Assembly (NCBI GenBank): GCA_023392795.1
Contig: JAEWNJ010000115.1
Coordinates: forward strand, 15,395 to 79,394
Direction: 5' to 3'
Length of the DNA: 64,000 bases
Source of the DNA: Candidatus Cloacimonadota bacterium
Lineage (GTDB): Bacteria; Cloacimonadota; Cloacimonadia; Cloacimonadales; Cloacimonadaceae
Position 1 is the stretch's first letter. Each line of letters opens with the position of its first letter. Positions 48,392 to 57,103 of the stretch are shown here, piece after piece. Under the pieces are notes generated by a model that did not search any database, was not told the origin of the DNA, and saw only the letters and a list, made by a program, of their open reading frames with translations. The translations under genes and the position numbers were made by a program.

Positions 48392-49150
48392 TTTTTATGT
48401 TGCCGGTTTATCCCGGCGTTTTGATAAGAGAATGATCCGTTCATCGTCTTCAATTCTGCAGGCAGCACAAAATGTTCCAGTTTACAAGTTCAGGTCTGAG
48501 CTGGGTGTTTTCAAATATTTTTTAGTGGCCTGAGCTTGTCAAGAGATATCTTGCGATACACACATATTGTCTGAATATTTCTACTAGAGCCCATTACAAA
48601 AGGAAAGCACGGATTTCTTATCCGGGGATTTACTCTTAGCGCGGAATCTTTATCAATGTGGAAGCTATGCTAACAAGCAAGCGCAGAGGGGCTCAGAGGA
48701 TTGACAAATTCCATTGTTTCCATAATTGGCAAGCATGGGTAGCACCCTGAGCCCCGAAGGGGCGCAGGCTGTTGACAAAATCCACTTTCCACGAAGGCCG
48801 GAGGCCGAGAAAATCAAGCGACTGCAGCGGTTCGCCCTCCCATAGGATTCGACACGTCCCGTGTCGAAAGCGAGCAACGCTCGCTTCTCAAAAGATAAGC
48901 AGCTGCGCTGCTTATCTTTTCTCGGCCTCCGGCCTCGTTCGACACAACCGGGGTCCCCAAGGCGGAGCAAAGCGAAGTCTTGGGGTGGAGCCGGGGTCCC
49001 CAAATCGGAGCGCAGCGAAGGTTTGGGGTGGAACTGGCGTGTCGAATCCTATGGGAGGGCGAACCGCCGTTCGCCCCTACAGTGGGTGATGTGATGAAGG
49101 GATTCAAACAGGCGCTACGGCGAGCGCCGGTACATTCGCGGCGCAGCCGC
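48392..49150. other. ~760-bp hairpin-rich intergenic region between the two beta-helix units
   Basis: No gene is supported. It contains the nested inverted-repeat element at 48827-49067, a further hairpin GGGCGAAC/GTTCGCCC (49057-49076) and GC-rich inverted repeats up to 49150. Composition is clearly more GC-rich than in the flanking genes from about 48780. Confidence 0.6.
48827..49067. repeat. 241-bp element with perfect 30-bp terminal inverted repeats and nested hairpins
   Basis: Bases 48827-48856 and 49038-49067 are exact reverse complements (30 bp). Inside are CGACACG/CGTGTCG (48850-48866), AAGCGAG/CTCGCTT, and a 14-bp perfect hairpin AAAAGATAAGCAGC..GCTGCTTATCTTTT (about 48890-48920). 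Two tandem ~44-bp copies beginning CCGGGGTCCCCAA and ending TTGGGGTGGA follow (about 48948-49033). GGCCGGAGGCCGAGAAAA just outside (48796-48813) is inverted at 48917-48934. It looks like a MITE or composite REP-type element. Confidence 0.75.
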
Positions 49151-51631
49151 CTATTTCATAAGAAGCATTCTCTTGGTTTGGGTATTCTTGGGGCTGCTGA
49201 CGCGGTAGAAATATACGCCGCTGGCTACAGCCTGATTATTCATGTCTCTGCCGTCCCACACCACACTGTGCATTCCGGCAGGCATCTCAGCATTGACAAG
49301 GCTCTTGACCAATTGTCCCTTGATGTTATAGATGTCAAGCTGCACATTCGAGGCTTCCGGTAAGCTGTAAGCGATGGTGGTAGTGGGATTGAAGGGATTG
49401 GGGTAGTTTTGCTTAAGCATCAGCTTATCCAGAACAGGCAGCTCCGGATCATCCACTGATACATAGGACTCCGAACCATATTCAAAGCATCCCATATCGA
49501 TCCTGCCATCCCACACCCGGTGATTGCCGGCCAGGTCATAGGGAAGCAAAGCCAGGCCCGTGGTATCGGGAGTGGCAGCGTTTATGCATGGTGAGGATGC
49601 AGCTAGCTGCGCAAAAAAGGGACTCTCGGAATGTAGGCTGTAAAATTCTGGATTACCGCTGATATTGGTATCTGAATAATAGACGTTAGTATTAGATAGA
49701 TCGCTCAATATTCCTGCTATGCCATTTCGGATATTATTGTAATCAAGATATGCATTGGAGATAGGAACAATGGGGGGAGAATTCATAACCAAAAGCTCGT
49801 ATGTGCACTCAGGATTGTAGAAGATATTGTTATGCAACTGAATATTGCCGATAAGGTTAACTGCTGCCGGCCAGCCATAATTATTGATGAAAGTGTTATT
49901 GCTGAGCTTAAAACTATCTATACTCCTATTAGAAAAATGTATCGGACGGTAAATGTCTGACGATAGATTACTAAAGAGGCAATTGCTGATATTAACGTCA
50001 ACAGGATTATTATCGCTGCGCCCATTTGAAATGTTTAAAGCAGGTTGCTGAGGAGCTGTAAAAAAATCTCGGAACACACAATTTTGTACTGCAATATTCT
50101 CTGTTACATTCACGTCAAACATGGTCATTGGCTCTCCATCAGGATCATTGAATACGGAAGCTATGTTACTGAATTCGCAATCAACAATAGAGCCACTTAT
50201 CATATCCGGACTGTATACCCCCCCAATTTCCTGAGCACTTACATTCGCAACTTTCACTTTTTCTAATTTGATGTTATGTGGAGCCAAAAGTAGAATGCTG
50301 CCAAGTTCATTTACAACAGAATCCGATATAATAATATCAGATAGTAATATGTTCTTAGATGTGCCACTTAGCCTGATATGCATAATCGGTTCTGTTATCG
50401 TTGCAGAAATTGATAGCCCCGCTAATGTTATATCTGACCTTTGTGTACCATTTATCACCCCATTGGTTATTCCATCCATACTACTTGTTACAACAATGGA
50501 AGTTATGCTCGATCCTCCTCCGATGATATTTACATATGACTTCAATGGGATCGGAGGGCATAGCTGATCCTCACTTGTGTATGTCCCTGGCAGTATGTGT
50601 ACGGTTTTTTTGTTAGTACTGTCTGCCGCTATCTTATGTACTGCCTTGGCGATAGTTTTCATGGCTTGTTCCGGAATTAAACCGCTGTTGTCGTCGTCCC
50701 CCTCAGGACTTACATAGATATCGCAGTTTACTTCCTGCCGAAAAGCGCGAAGATAATGATAGTTATCACTGTAACCCTGTGTAGCCGTGAAATTGGCATG
50801 ACGGCCAAAGTAGAAATCACCCGGATTAGGAACCGAGACCATATCCAGATAGATCTCCAGATTGGTCATCAGATCGGTTACCATGATGTCACAAGGGTTT
50901 GTGCTGTAGTTTTCGTACACGGAGCAGCGATTGACCTCATCGAAAACGATGTCTGGGGTGACACTTCTGGTACTCATGATGAAAATGCCACCTCCCGAAG
51001 CGGAGGCATGATTGCCGTGAACCTTGGTTCCAGCCAGATATAGTGAGGACTTATAGGCTGAAATACCTCCTCCCAATACTGCCCGGTTATTATTGATTAC
51101 GCAGTTTATGATACTCACGCTGCAATTTGTACGGATAAAAACTCCACCACCCCATCTCTCGTCCTGAGCCCCAAAGGGATGACCGATGCCGTGTTCCAGG
51201 GTTAGCCCCCGCAGGGTAACGCCTTGTTCTTCATTGACGAATCTCACGCAAGGATTGGCGTTGTTGCCATCGATGATCGTGGTACTGATGAAGCTGCTGT
51301 CACCGGTGGCTGCTTCCAAAGAGCAGAGGGTGATTATCTTACCGCCAAACACTACATTCTCAAAATACCTGCCCGGATACACCATGACTGTATCACCATT
51401 ATTACAATCATTGATTGCGCTCTGGATGCTGGTGTAATCCTGTGAACCATCCAGGGCTACGGAGCGGGTTAGGGCGGATAAAGGAAGTACAAAGATAATG
51501 CACAGAGGAATATAAATAATCAGGAATCGGAAAGCCCAATTATAACTGAGCATAAGCCGGAGATGATCTGTCAGAGCCGGCATGAATGCCAGAGTACTTA
51601 TAGTTGTATTGCTTTTTCTGGATGTCTTCAT
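49151..51631 (-). CDS. secreted beta-helix surface protein with Por-type sorting domain (unit copy 2, gene B)
   Basis: 826 residues, a close paralogue of the protein at 44916-47408: near-identical N-terminal ~330 residues (RSVALDGSQDYTSIQSAINDC, YENVVFGGKIITLCSLEA, LDMVSVPNPGDFYFGRHANF), a diverged middle, and again DLAGNHRVWDGRIDMGCFEYG. The sorting domain here is the canonical LKQNYPNPFNPTTTIAYSLPEA..LVKSLVNAEMPAG..MLLMK. The mosaic of conserved and diverged blocks suggests recombination between copies. MKTSRKS at 51631 with AGAGGA upstream is preferred over the in-frame ATG at 51655 that abuts the preceding stop. Confidence 0.88.
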   Translation of the reverse strand: MKTSRKSNTTISTLAFMPALTDHLRLMLSYNWAFRFLIIYIPLCIIFVLPLSALTRSVALDGSQDYTSIQSAINDCNNGDTVMVYPGRYFENVVFGGKIITLCSLEAATGDSSFISTTIIDGNNANPCVRFVNEEQGVTLRGLTLEHGIGHPFGAQDERWGGGVFIRTNCSVSIINCVINNNRAVLGGGISAYKSSLYLAGTKVHGNHASASGGGIFIMSTRSVTPDIVFDEVNRCSVYENYSTNPCDIMVTDLMTNLEIYLDMVSVPNPGDFYFGRHANFTATQGYSDNYHYLRAFRQEVNCDIYVSPEGDDDNSGLIPEQAMKTIAKAVHKIAADSTNKKTVHILPGTYTSEDQLCPPIPLKSYVNIIGGGSSITSIVVTSSMDGITNGVINGTQRSDITLAGLSISATITEPIMHIRLSGTSKNILLSDIIISDSVVNELGSILLLAPHNIKLEKVKVANVSAQEIGGVYSPDMISGSIVDCEFSNIASVFNDPDGEPMTMFDVNVTENIAVQNCVFRDFFTAPQQPALNISNGRSDNNPVDVNISNCLFSNLSSDIYRPIHFSNRSIDSFKLSNNTFINNYGWPAAVNLIGNIQLHNNIFYNPECTYELLVMNSPPIVPISNAYLDYNNIRNGIAGILSDLSNTNVYYSDTNISGNPEFYSLHSESPFFAQLAASSPCINAATPDTTGLALLPYDLAGNHRVWDGRIDMGCFEYGSESYVSVDDPELPVLDKLMLKQNYPNPFNPTTTIAYSLPEASNVQLDIYNIKGQLVKSLVNAEMPAGMHSVVWDGRDMNNQAVASGVYFYRVSSPKNTQTKRMLLMK

Positions 51632-51659
51632 ATCATATATTCCTCTGTGTTCCATTATG

Positions 51660-54359
51660 TTACTTCAGCATGAGCATCTTTTTGGTGAGGCTCTTGCCGC
51701 CTGTGGTTAAGCGATAATAATAAACGCCACTGGAGCACTTATTGCCCCGGGAATCCTTGCCATCCCAGACCACGGTATGCGGGCCGAGAGAATCTCGTTT
51801 GTTCAAAAGCTGCTTAACAAGCTGTCCCTTCAGATTGTAAACTGATAACCGCACATCCCCGTCCTCAGGTAAATCATAGCTGATATTCGTAGTGGGATTG
51901 AAGGGATTGGGGTAGTTTTGCTTCAGTCCGACCAGAGGTGAAACACTAGTACAATTCTGGGGATCAGAAATTGCCAGGAAATAGTATGGATTTGTGTTTT
52001 TTGACATTTGCAATTGCTTGCTGTCCATGCGGTAGATTTTCTTGGTGGATGCTCCGGACTTTGAAGGGTAGTAGAATACCAGGAAGGAATTCTCCGGCGT
52101 AATCTCTTCTCCCTCATCCAGATATGCGCAAATATGCAACAGACTATCTTCCACTACCACCGCGCCCTTGCAGATATCATTTACATACAGACCAATCTCA
52201 GCCGGCAATTCTGCATCTTTACTTTGCGGCAAAGTTACGTAGAAAGGAGTATAGGAGGATTTCCCATCATAGCTGAATGCGGTTGGAGTGCTAAGGGTGA
52301 AGGGACGGACCGGATTGGGATTGTTCCAGGAAAAGGAGCAATCCTGGTCACTATACAGGATTACCAAGTCGCCGTAATTCAGAACAAAGCTCTTAGCGTG
52401 AATCCAGGAGCCATTGGGTTGCTTGATCATGGTCCATCTTTGGGTTTCGATGCGATACACATGGTCAAGTACGGCGGCGAGCGCGTCCAAAGGCTTAGCG
52501 CTTTCTCGCTGGAAATAGCCCACCCAATTATCGCCGTATGAACCGTAACTATGCAAATCTAGCACTGTTTCGGGTGGAATTAAAGATCCGGGTGTATGGA
52601 TACTTATCAGGTCCGGGCAATCTTCCTGGAGCAGAACTTTGTAGCCTTGATGGCTGTTGACAATCTCATTACCCAGTATTAGCTCTCCACCACTATGCCT
52701 CATCTCATGTATGCTTGCCTGCTGGAATGGCTTATACATAACGTAGTCCAGAATATCTATATCAACTATTGGTTCAAAGAAAACTTCATTAACGCATGCA
52801 TCAGTAGTTATGTCGTTCAATACCGGGAAGCACATCCATTTTGGAACTGTTGAGCCGGGTTCTGGCATCGTGTACCTGTCATAGTCGTGGGCAATCAGAT
52901 ATGGCCTTGCCCCCATATCTATCGGAGTTAGATCAAGTTCGTCCAAGACCTCTGGGTTGCCGCGGTCAATACATGGGCTGACGGCTACGGTGTCCCATCT
53001 CAGATTGTAACTGCTTTCATAAGAGCTTACAAACAGGGGATCAAGATCGATACTGCCATCACCTTCGTCATTGTAAATATTTGAATCATGGGCATCATTT
53101 ACACAGCAAAAACGGATTGGGATCATGATTGGGATAAAAACTCCCTGATTGTTGAAGGAACCACCATACAACTGCTGTATCTGTGTAGTGTTTTGATTGA
53201 ATAAATTAGTCCCAGAAGTATTGTCATAGATAATGTTGTTGTTTATGGTTCCCCGGATATGCTCCTCATCAGTTAGTCTGAGTATCCCTACTGCACAGTT
53301 CACATAAGGGCTAAAAACGCTTGATTCTTCAATAATCCTGTTATCTGTGATGGTGCATTGGTTGATTTCCACATGATTATACCCACTTTCTCCTGGCACA
53401 ATCACATGAAGCCCTCTTTGAATCTGGATTGTGGTTCTAAAAGGCCAATCAAATGTAGCCATCTGATCATTGATAGTTTTAGTAACATTATCGAATACTT
53501 CACAATATTCCATAATCAATCCGATATCATTAACAGCACAGGTATTGCGCCACACAAGAGCTGCAGCATTCCCGTAACACAAAGGGTTGTATAGCTCATG
53601 TTCTTGGTCCAGGAAAGATCTGTTTGAGTAGATCTTGCAGTGGGAAATCGTGCTATAACCTCCAGCGAGGTACACTCCAGCGCCCTTAGATCCGTTTACA
53701 AGACCTCCGCCATGTGTATCAGGAGGCAATACTGAGTGTAGAAAATACAGAGCGTTATCATGGATATTGGTGTTCGAAACCACGATGCTGGCATACAATC
53801 CGTAGATTCCTCCACCCCAACAAGCATAGTTTTCATATACATCGCACCATTTCATGCTCACATGCTGTTCCAAAGATGCTGTTCCAATTACGCAGATTCC
53901 TCCGCCCATTGTCCAGTTTTCCGGGTTTACCTGAGATTCCACAAAATGTCCCTTACCATTTGTGATGCTCAACCCATAGAAACTGATTGTTGCATTGGCA
54001 GCACAATTTTTGATGTAGAACACGGGGTCGTAAGACTGGTCCATTCCACGAATTACAGTTGACTGTATTACTTCATCATTCCCTAAATCCGGATTATAGG
54101 TACTCCTAAAATTCAAGTTGCGTAGAAAACCTATAAGCTCAATATTCTCGTTGTACACTCCCGGAAGTATGACTATATCATCAACGGTTGCATCTTCCCA
54201 AGCCTGGGTCACAGCTGCGTTCACATTTGCGAATGGGTGCTGTTCAGATCCGTCAGGACTAATCGCGGTTGAGTTTATATCGACATATAACGATGTAGCC
54301 CATCCTGAACAGATGGTAAACAAAAAAATAACAATCAGCAATGCTTTGCTAGAGCGCAT
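51660..54359 (-). CDS. secreted beta-helix surface protein with Por-type sorting domain (unit copy 2, gene A, intact)
   Basis: 899 residues from ATG 54359: signal peptide (KALLIVIFLFTICSGWATS), a DUF1565-type start (SLYVDINSTAISPDGSEQHPF, DDIVILPGVYNENIELIGF), beta-helix coils (GGGICVIGTASLEQHVSMKW, GGGIYGLYASIVVSNTNIHD), a second beta-rich region (about 470-720) and the C-terminal sorting domain (LKQNYPNPFNPTTNISYDLP, SSGVYYYRLTTGGKSLTKK). It is the intact homologue of the pseudogene at 47438. ATG 54359 lacks a ribosome-binding site. A strong upstream start at 54402 is separated from it by C11 and is one base out of frame, so expression may be phase-variable. Confidence 0.85.
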   Translation of the reverse strand: MRSSKALLIVIFLFTICSGWATSLYVDINSTAISPDGSEQHPFANVNAAVTQAWEDATVDDIVILPGVYNENIELIGFLRNLNFRSTYNPDLGNDEVIQSTVIRGMDQSYDPVFYIKNCAANATISFYGLSITNGKGHFVESQVNPENWTMGGGICVIGTASLEQHVSMKWCDVYENYACWGGGIYGLYASIVVSNTNIHDNALYFLHSVLPPDTHGGGLVNGSKGAGVYLAGGYSTISHCKIYSNRSFLDQEHELYNPLCYGNAAALVWRNTCAVNDIGLIMEYCEVFDNVTKTINDQMATFDWPFRTTIQIQRGLHVIVPGESGYNHVEINQCTITDNRIIEESSVFSPYVNCAVGILRLTDEEHIRGTINNNIIYDNTSGTNLFNQNTTQIQQLYGGSFNNQGVFIPIMIPIRFCCVNDAHDSNIYNDEGDGSIDLDPLFVSSYESSYNLRWDTVAVSPCIDRGNPEVLDELDLTPIDMGARPYLIAHDYDRYTMPEPGSTVPKWMCFPVLNDITTDACVNEVFFEPIVDIDILDYVMYKPFQQASIHEMRHSGGELILGNEIVNSHQGYKVLLQEDCPDLISIHTPGSLIPPETVLDLHSYGSYGDNWVGYFQRESAKPLDALAAVLDHVYRIETQRWTMIKQPNGSWIHAKSFVLNYGDLVILYSDQDCSFSWNNPNPVRPFTLSTPTAFSYDGKSSYTPFYVTLPQSKDAELPAEIGLYVNDICKGAVVVEDSLLHICAYLDEGEEITPENSFLVFYYPSKSGASTKKIYRMDSKQLQMSKNTNPYYFLAISDPQNCTSVSPLVGLKQNYPNPFNPTTNISYDLPEDGDVRLSVYNLKGQLVKQLLNKRDSLGPHTVVWDGKDSRGNKCSSGVYYYRLTTGGKSLTKKMLMLK

Positions 54360-54415
54360 TGCCACTAGTGTGGGGGGGGGGGAGCTGATGTGTATTGATC
54401 ATGGTTTGATCTCCT
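54360..54415 (-). promoter_or_regulatory. C11 slippage tract between a strong start and gene A (copy 2): putative phase switch
   Basis: On the minus strand AGGAG (54415-54411) lies 8 bases before ATG 54402. Then come CACATCAGCT, a C11 run (54382-54372), ACACTAGTGGCA and the ATG 54359 of the 899-codon frame. The distance is 43 bases, so the well-served ATG is out of frame and its peptide stops at TAG after 17 codons. With ten Cs the distance is 42 and the frame continues MINTHQLPPPTLVAMRSS into the long protein with no stop. Confidence 0.8.
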
Positions 54416-55039
54416 TTTTTTTGTTCCGGTTCATCCCGGTATTTTTGCAAGAGAATGATCTGTTCATCAACACCGATTCAGTTTCAATAACACACGGGTT
54501 CAGATTGCAGCTTCGGCACTTTTATAAAGCTGACGACATTTTTCAGACCTATTTGGTAATGTCAAGAGATATTTTGTCGTCTTCTGAAACATCCCAAAAA
54601 TTCAGGTCATTTCAGAGTGCATGGGAAAGTAGAATAATTGGTACTAAAAGAATTATAGTGTGACAGAACACTCCCTGATGCGCAACTTTGCGTGATTATG
54701 CCAATGAATTGGACTGCTGATCTCCCTTGACACATAATCACTCGTTAATTAGCTGCATATTTATGAAAAAGAACTGGCTCATACCTGATTACCTCCATCA
54801 TGACTAGGCTTACCAAGCCAAAAGTATGGCGGGATTACCCGGATGGGATTCGGAGGATTTGACCTGCGGTAACCGTCTGCTGGTTCACAGGCCACCTGCA
54901 ACTCAGTTGGAACTCTCCTGCATCTCACGTGAGAGGAGTCCAGGAGGCTTGCTAGTTGCGAGCGAACCAGAAGAGATGAACAGCTCTTCATCCTCTTCTT
55001 TTTCTTGACCACAAAGCCACTGTTGTGGAGATTGATCTG
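54416..55039. other. ~620-bp intergenic region upstream of the beta-helix unit and dinB
   Basis: Divergent promoter region. It holds the 5' side of the beta-helix transcript (minus) and copy 2 of the interspersed repeat (54875-54979). The segment 54416-54780 shows no gene, RNA or clear promoter pair. Confidence 0.4.
54875..54979 (-). repeat. interspersed ~105-bp repeat, copy 2
   Basis: Reverse-complement copy of 31931-32035, with the same CTCACGTGAG-centred palindrome and flanking GGAGTCCAGGAGGCTTG and GTTGCGAGCGAACCAGAAGAG blocks. It lies 60 bases upstream of dinB, so it could affect that promoter. Confidence 0.75.
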
Positions 55040-56101
55040 ATGAAGAGAATCATCCACATTGATATGGACGCTTATTTCGCTGCGATCGAGATCCGCGAGA
55101 ATCCCTCGCTAAAGGGTAAATGCGTGATCGTGGGCGGCTCGCCGCACAGCCGGGGTGTGGTTTCCACCTGCTCCTATGAGGCGCGTAAGTACGGCGTGCA
55201 CAGCGGGATGAGTTCATATCAGGCTTGGAAGCTTTGTCCCCAGGGAGTTTTCGTGCATAGCAGCTTCCATCTCTATAAAGAGATCAGTCGCCAGGTGAGA
55301 GATATCTTCTATCAGGTGACCGAATTGGTGGAGCCCATGAGCTTGGATGAGGCCTATCTGGATGTGACTGAAAACAAGCTTGGGGAGAGCGATCCAGCCG
55401 TCATCGCCAGATGGATAAAGGATGAAGTATTTCGGCAAACTCAGCTAACCTGCTCTGCCGGGGTTTCTTACAACAAGTTTTTGGCGAAGATCGGATCGGA
55501 CATGAACAAACCGGACGGACTTACTGTGATCAATCCCGAGGATGTGCAGAATATTCTCTTTCACCTGCCCATCGGTAAGTTTCACGGCATCGGCAAAGTG
55601 ACGGCAGCCCGTATGAAAAAGATGGGTATTCACAATGGGGAAGACCTCTATCAGCGAGACATGAGGGAACTCATCAAACACTTTGGCAAGGCTGGATTGT
55701 TTTATTACAATGTGGTGCGGGGTATCGATGAACGGGAATTGCACACCAGTTGGGAACCGAAATCAATCTCTTGTGAAAGTACTTTTTACGAGGATATCGG
55801 GGATATGCAGGAACTGCTGGAACAGCTTCGACGCCTTTGCGATAAACTGGCTACCCGCATGAGTTTCAAAAACATCCAGGGGCAAAACCTGGTCTTGAAG
55901 CTGAAGTATGACAATTTTGAGTTGATCACCCGCAGTATGAGTTTACCGGAAATGACCAATGAACGGGAAATCCTGTATCAATACGCCGAGCAATTGATGG
56001 TGGGAAACTGGGACGCAGAGCGTAAGGTGCGTTTGATCGGGATCGGAGTTGGCAAGCTGGACAATCGCAGCGACAATGAGCAGCTGACTTTCCTCCCCTG
56101 A
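55040..56101 (+). CDS. dinB: DNA polymerase IV (Y family)
   Basis: A 353-residue translesion polymerase. HIDMDAYFAAIE (D8, D10), SLDEAYLDV (D103, E104) and CSAGVSYNKFLAKIGSDMNKP are the catalytic palm and fingers, FHGIGKVTAARMKKMGI the thumb HhH motif, then a little-finger domain. The C-terminal NEQLTFLP end fits a beta-clamp-binding QLxLF-type peptide. ATG 55040 with GGAG upstream is preferred to GTG 55025. A LexA box was not recognised upstream. Confidence 0.95.
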   Translation: MKRIIHIDMDAYFAAIEIRENPSLKGKCVIVGGSPHSRGVVSTCSYEARKYGVHSGMSSYQAWKLCPQGVFVHSSFHLYKEISRQVRDIFYQVTELVEPMSLDEAYLDVTENKLGESDPAVIARWIKDEVFRQTQLTCSAGVSYNKFLAKIGSDMNKPDGLTVINPEDVQNILFHLPIGKFHGIGKVTAARMKKMGIHNGEDLYQRDMRELIKHFGKAGLFYYNVVRGIDERELHTSWEPKSISCESTFYEDIGDMQELLEQLRRLCDKLATRMSFKNIQGQNLVLKLKYDNFELITRSMSLPEMTNEREILYQYAEQLMVGNWDAERKVRLIGIGVGKLDNRSDNEQLTFLP

Positions 56102-56152
56102 TAATGACCTACCACAATTGTACATCGTAAATCGTACATTGTACATTGTACA

Positions 56153-57103
56153 TCACAGGCTGTGGCTGAAGAAGTTCAGCAGGTGTTCCCTGATTTCATC
56201 CGCGCTCTGGCAGTGGTTGATCGTGTTACGAAGTTCCGCACCTCCGGGCAGGCCTTTGGTGTAATGACAAAGTTGAGAGCGCATTTCCCGCACCACCACG
56301 TCTTCGCGCTTATCTTCCAGGGAATACTTCAGATGCTTTAGCGCAGTATCCAATAGATCGCCTTTGGTGATAGGATCATAGCTGTCGTGGCTGATGAATT
56401 GTTTGATCTGCTTGAATAACCAGGGTTTACCCAATGCCCCGCGTCCGATCATGATGCCGTCGCAGGCAGTACATTGCTTCATTTGCAGAGCAGTCTCCGG
56501 GGAAGACACATCACCATTACCGATCAAGGGGATGCTGAGCCTTTGTTTCAATTCCCGGATGTGCTCCCAATTGCTTAGCCCGGAAAACATCTGTTTCTGA
56601 GTTCGGGGATGCAGACAGAGCAGATCAGCTCCGGCGTCCTGCATTTTCATGCCGAAATCGAGAAAGTTTATGCTGTTACTATCCCACCCGCTGCGAAACT
56701 TGACCGAGACTGGGATCCTTCCAGCCAATGCCCTTTTCACTTCTTTGACCATCTCCACAGCCCGGGGGACATCCTTCATCAAGGCGGATCCGGCACCGCG
56801 CCTTACCACTTTTTTTACCGGGCAGCCCATGTTTATATCTATCCAATCCGGATTCATGGGAATCAGGAATTCGGCGGCTTTTGCCATTACCGATGGATCG
56901 GAACCGAATAGCTGGATCACAAAGGGCCGTTCATACTCACTGAAACGGATGAAATCGATAGTCTTACGCGAATCGCGGATCAGGCCGTCGGCGCTTACCA
57001 TCTCACTTACCAGATAGTCCACGCCCCAGTCCTTGCACAGACGGCGAAAAGCGGCGTCGGTGTAACCTGCCAGAGGAGCCAGATAGAGCGGGATATCAGC
57101 CAA
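56153..57103 (-). CDS. dusB: tRNA-dihydrouridine synthase
   Basis: A 316-residue FMN-dependent TIM-barrel enzyme reducing uridine in tRNA. YLAPLAGYTDAAFRRLCK, INMGCPVKKVVRRGAGSAL with catalytic Cys94, VSVKFRSGWD, LHPRTQKQMFSG, IPLIGNGDVSS and MIGRGALGKPW are conserved, and a C-terminal tRNA-binding helical domain follows. It is closest in style to DusB. The start is TTG overlapping the end of the HD-GYP gene by 8 bases. The 51 bases after its stop carry stuttering GTACATTGTACATT repeats. Confidence 0.93.
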   Translation of the reverse strand: MADIPLYLAPLAGYTDAAFRRLCKDWGVDYLVSEMVSADGLIRDSRKTIDFIRFSEYERPFVIQLFGSDPSVMAKAAEFLIPMNPDWIDINMGCPVKKVVRRGAGSALMKDVPRAVEMVKEVKRALAGRIPVSVKFRSGWDSNSINFLDFGMKMQDAGADLLCLHPRTQKQMFSGLSNWEHIRELKQRLSIPLIGNGDVSSPETALQMKQCTACDGIMIGRGALGKPWLFKQIKQFISHDSYDPITKGDLLDTALKHLKYSLEDKREDVVVREMRSQLCHYTKGLPGGAELRNTINHCQSADEIREHLLNFFSHSL

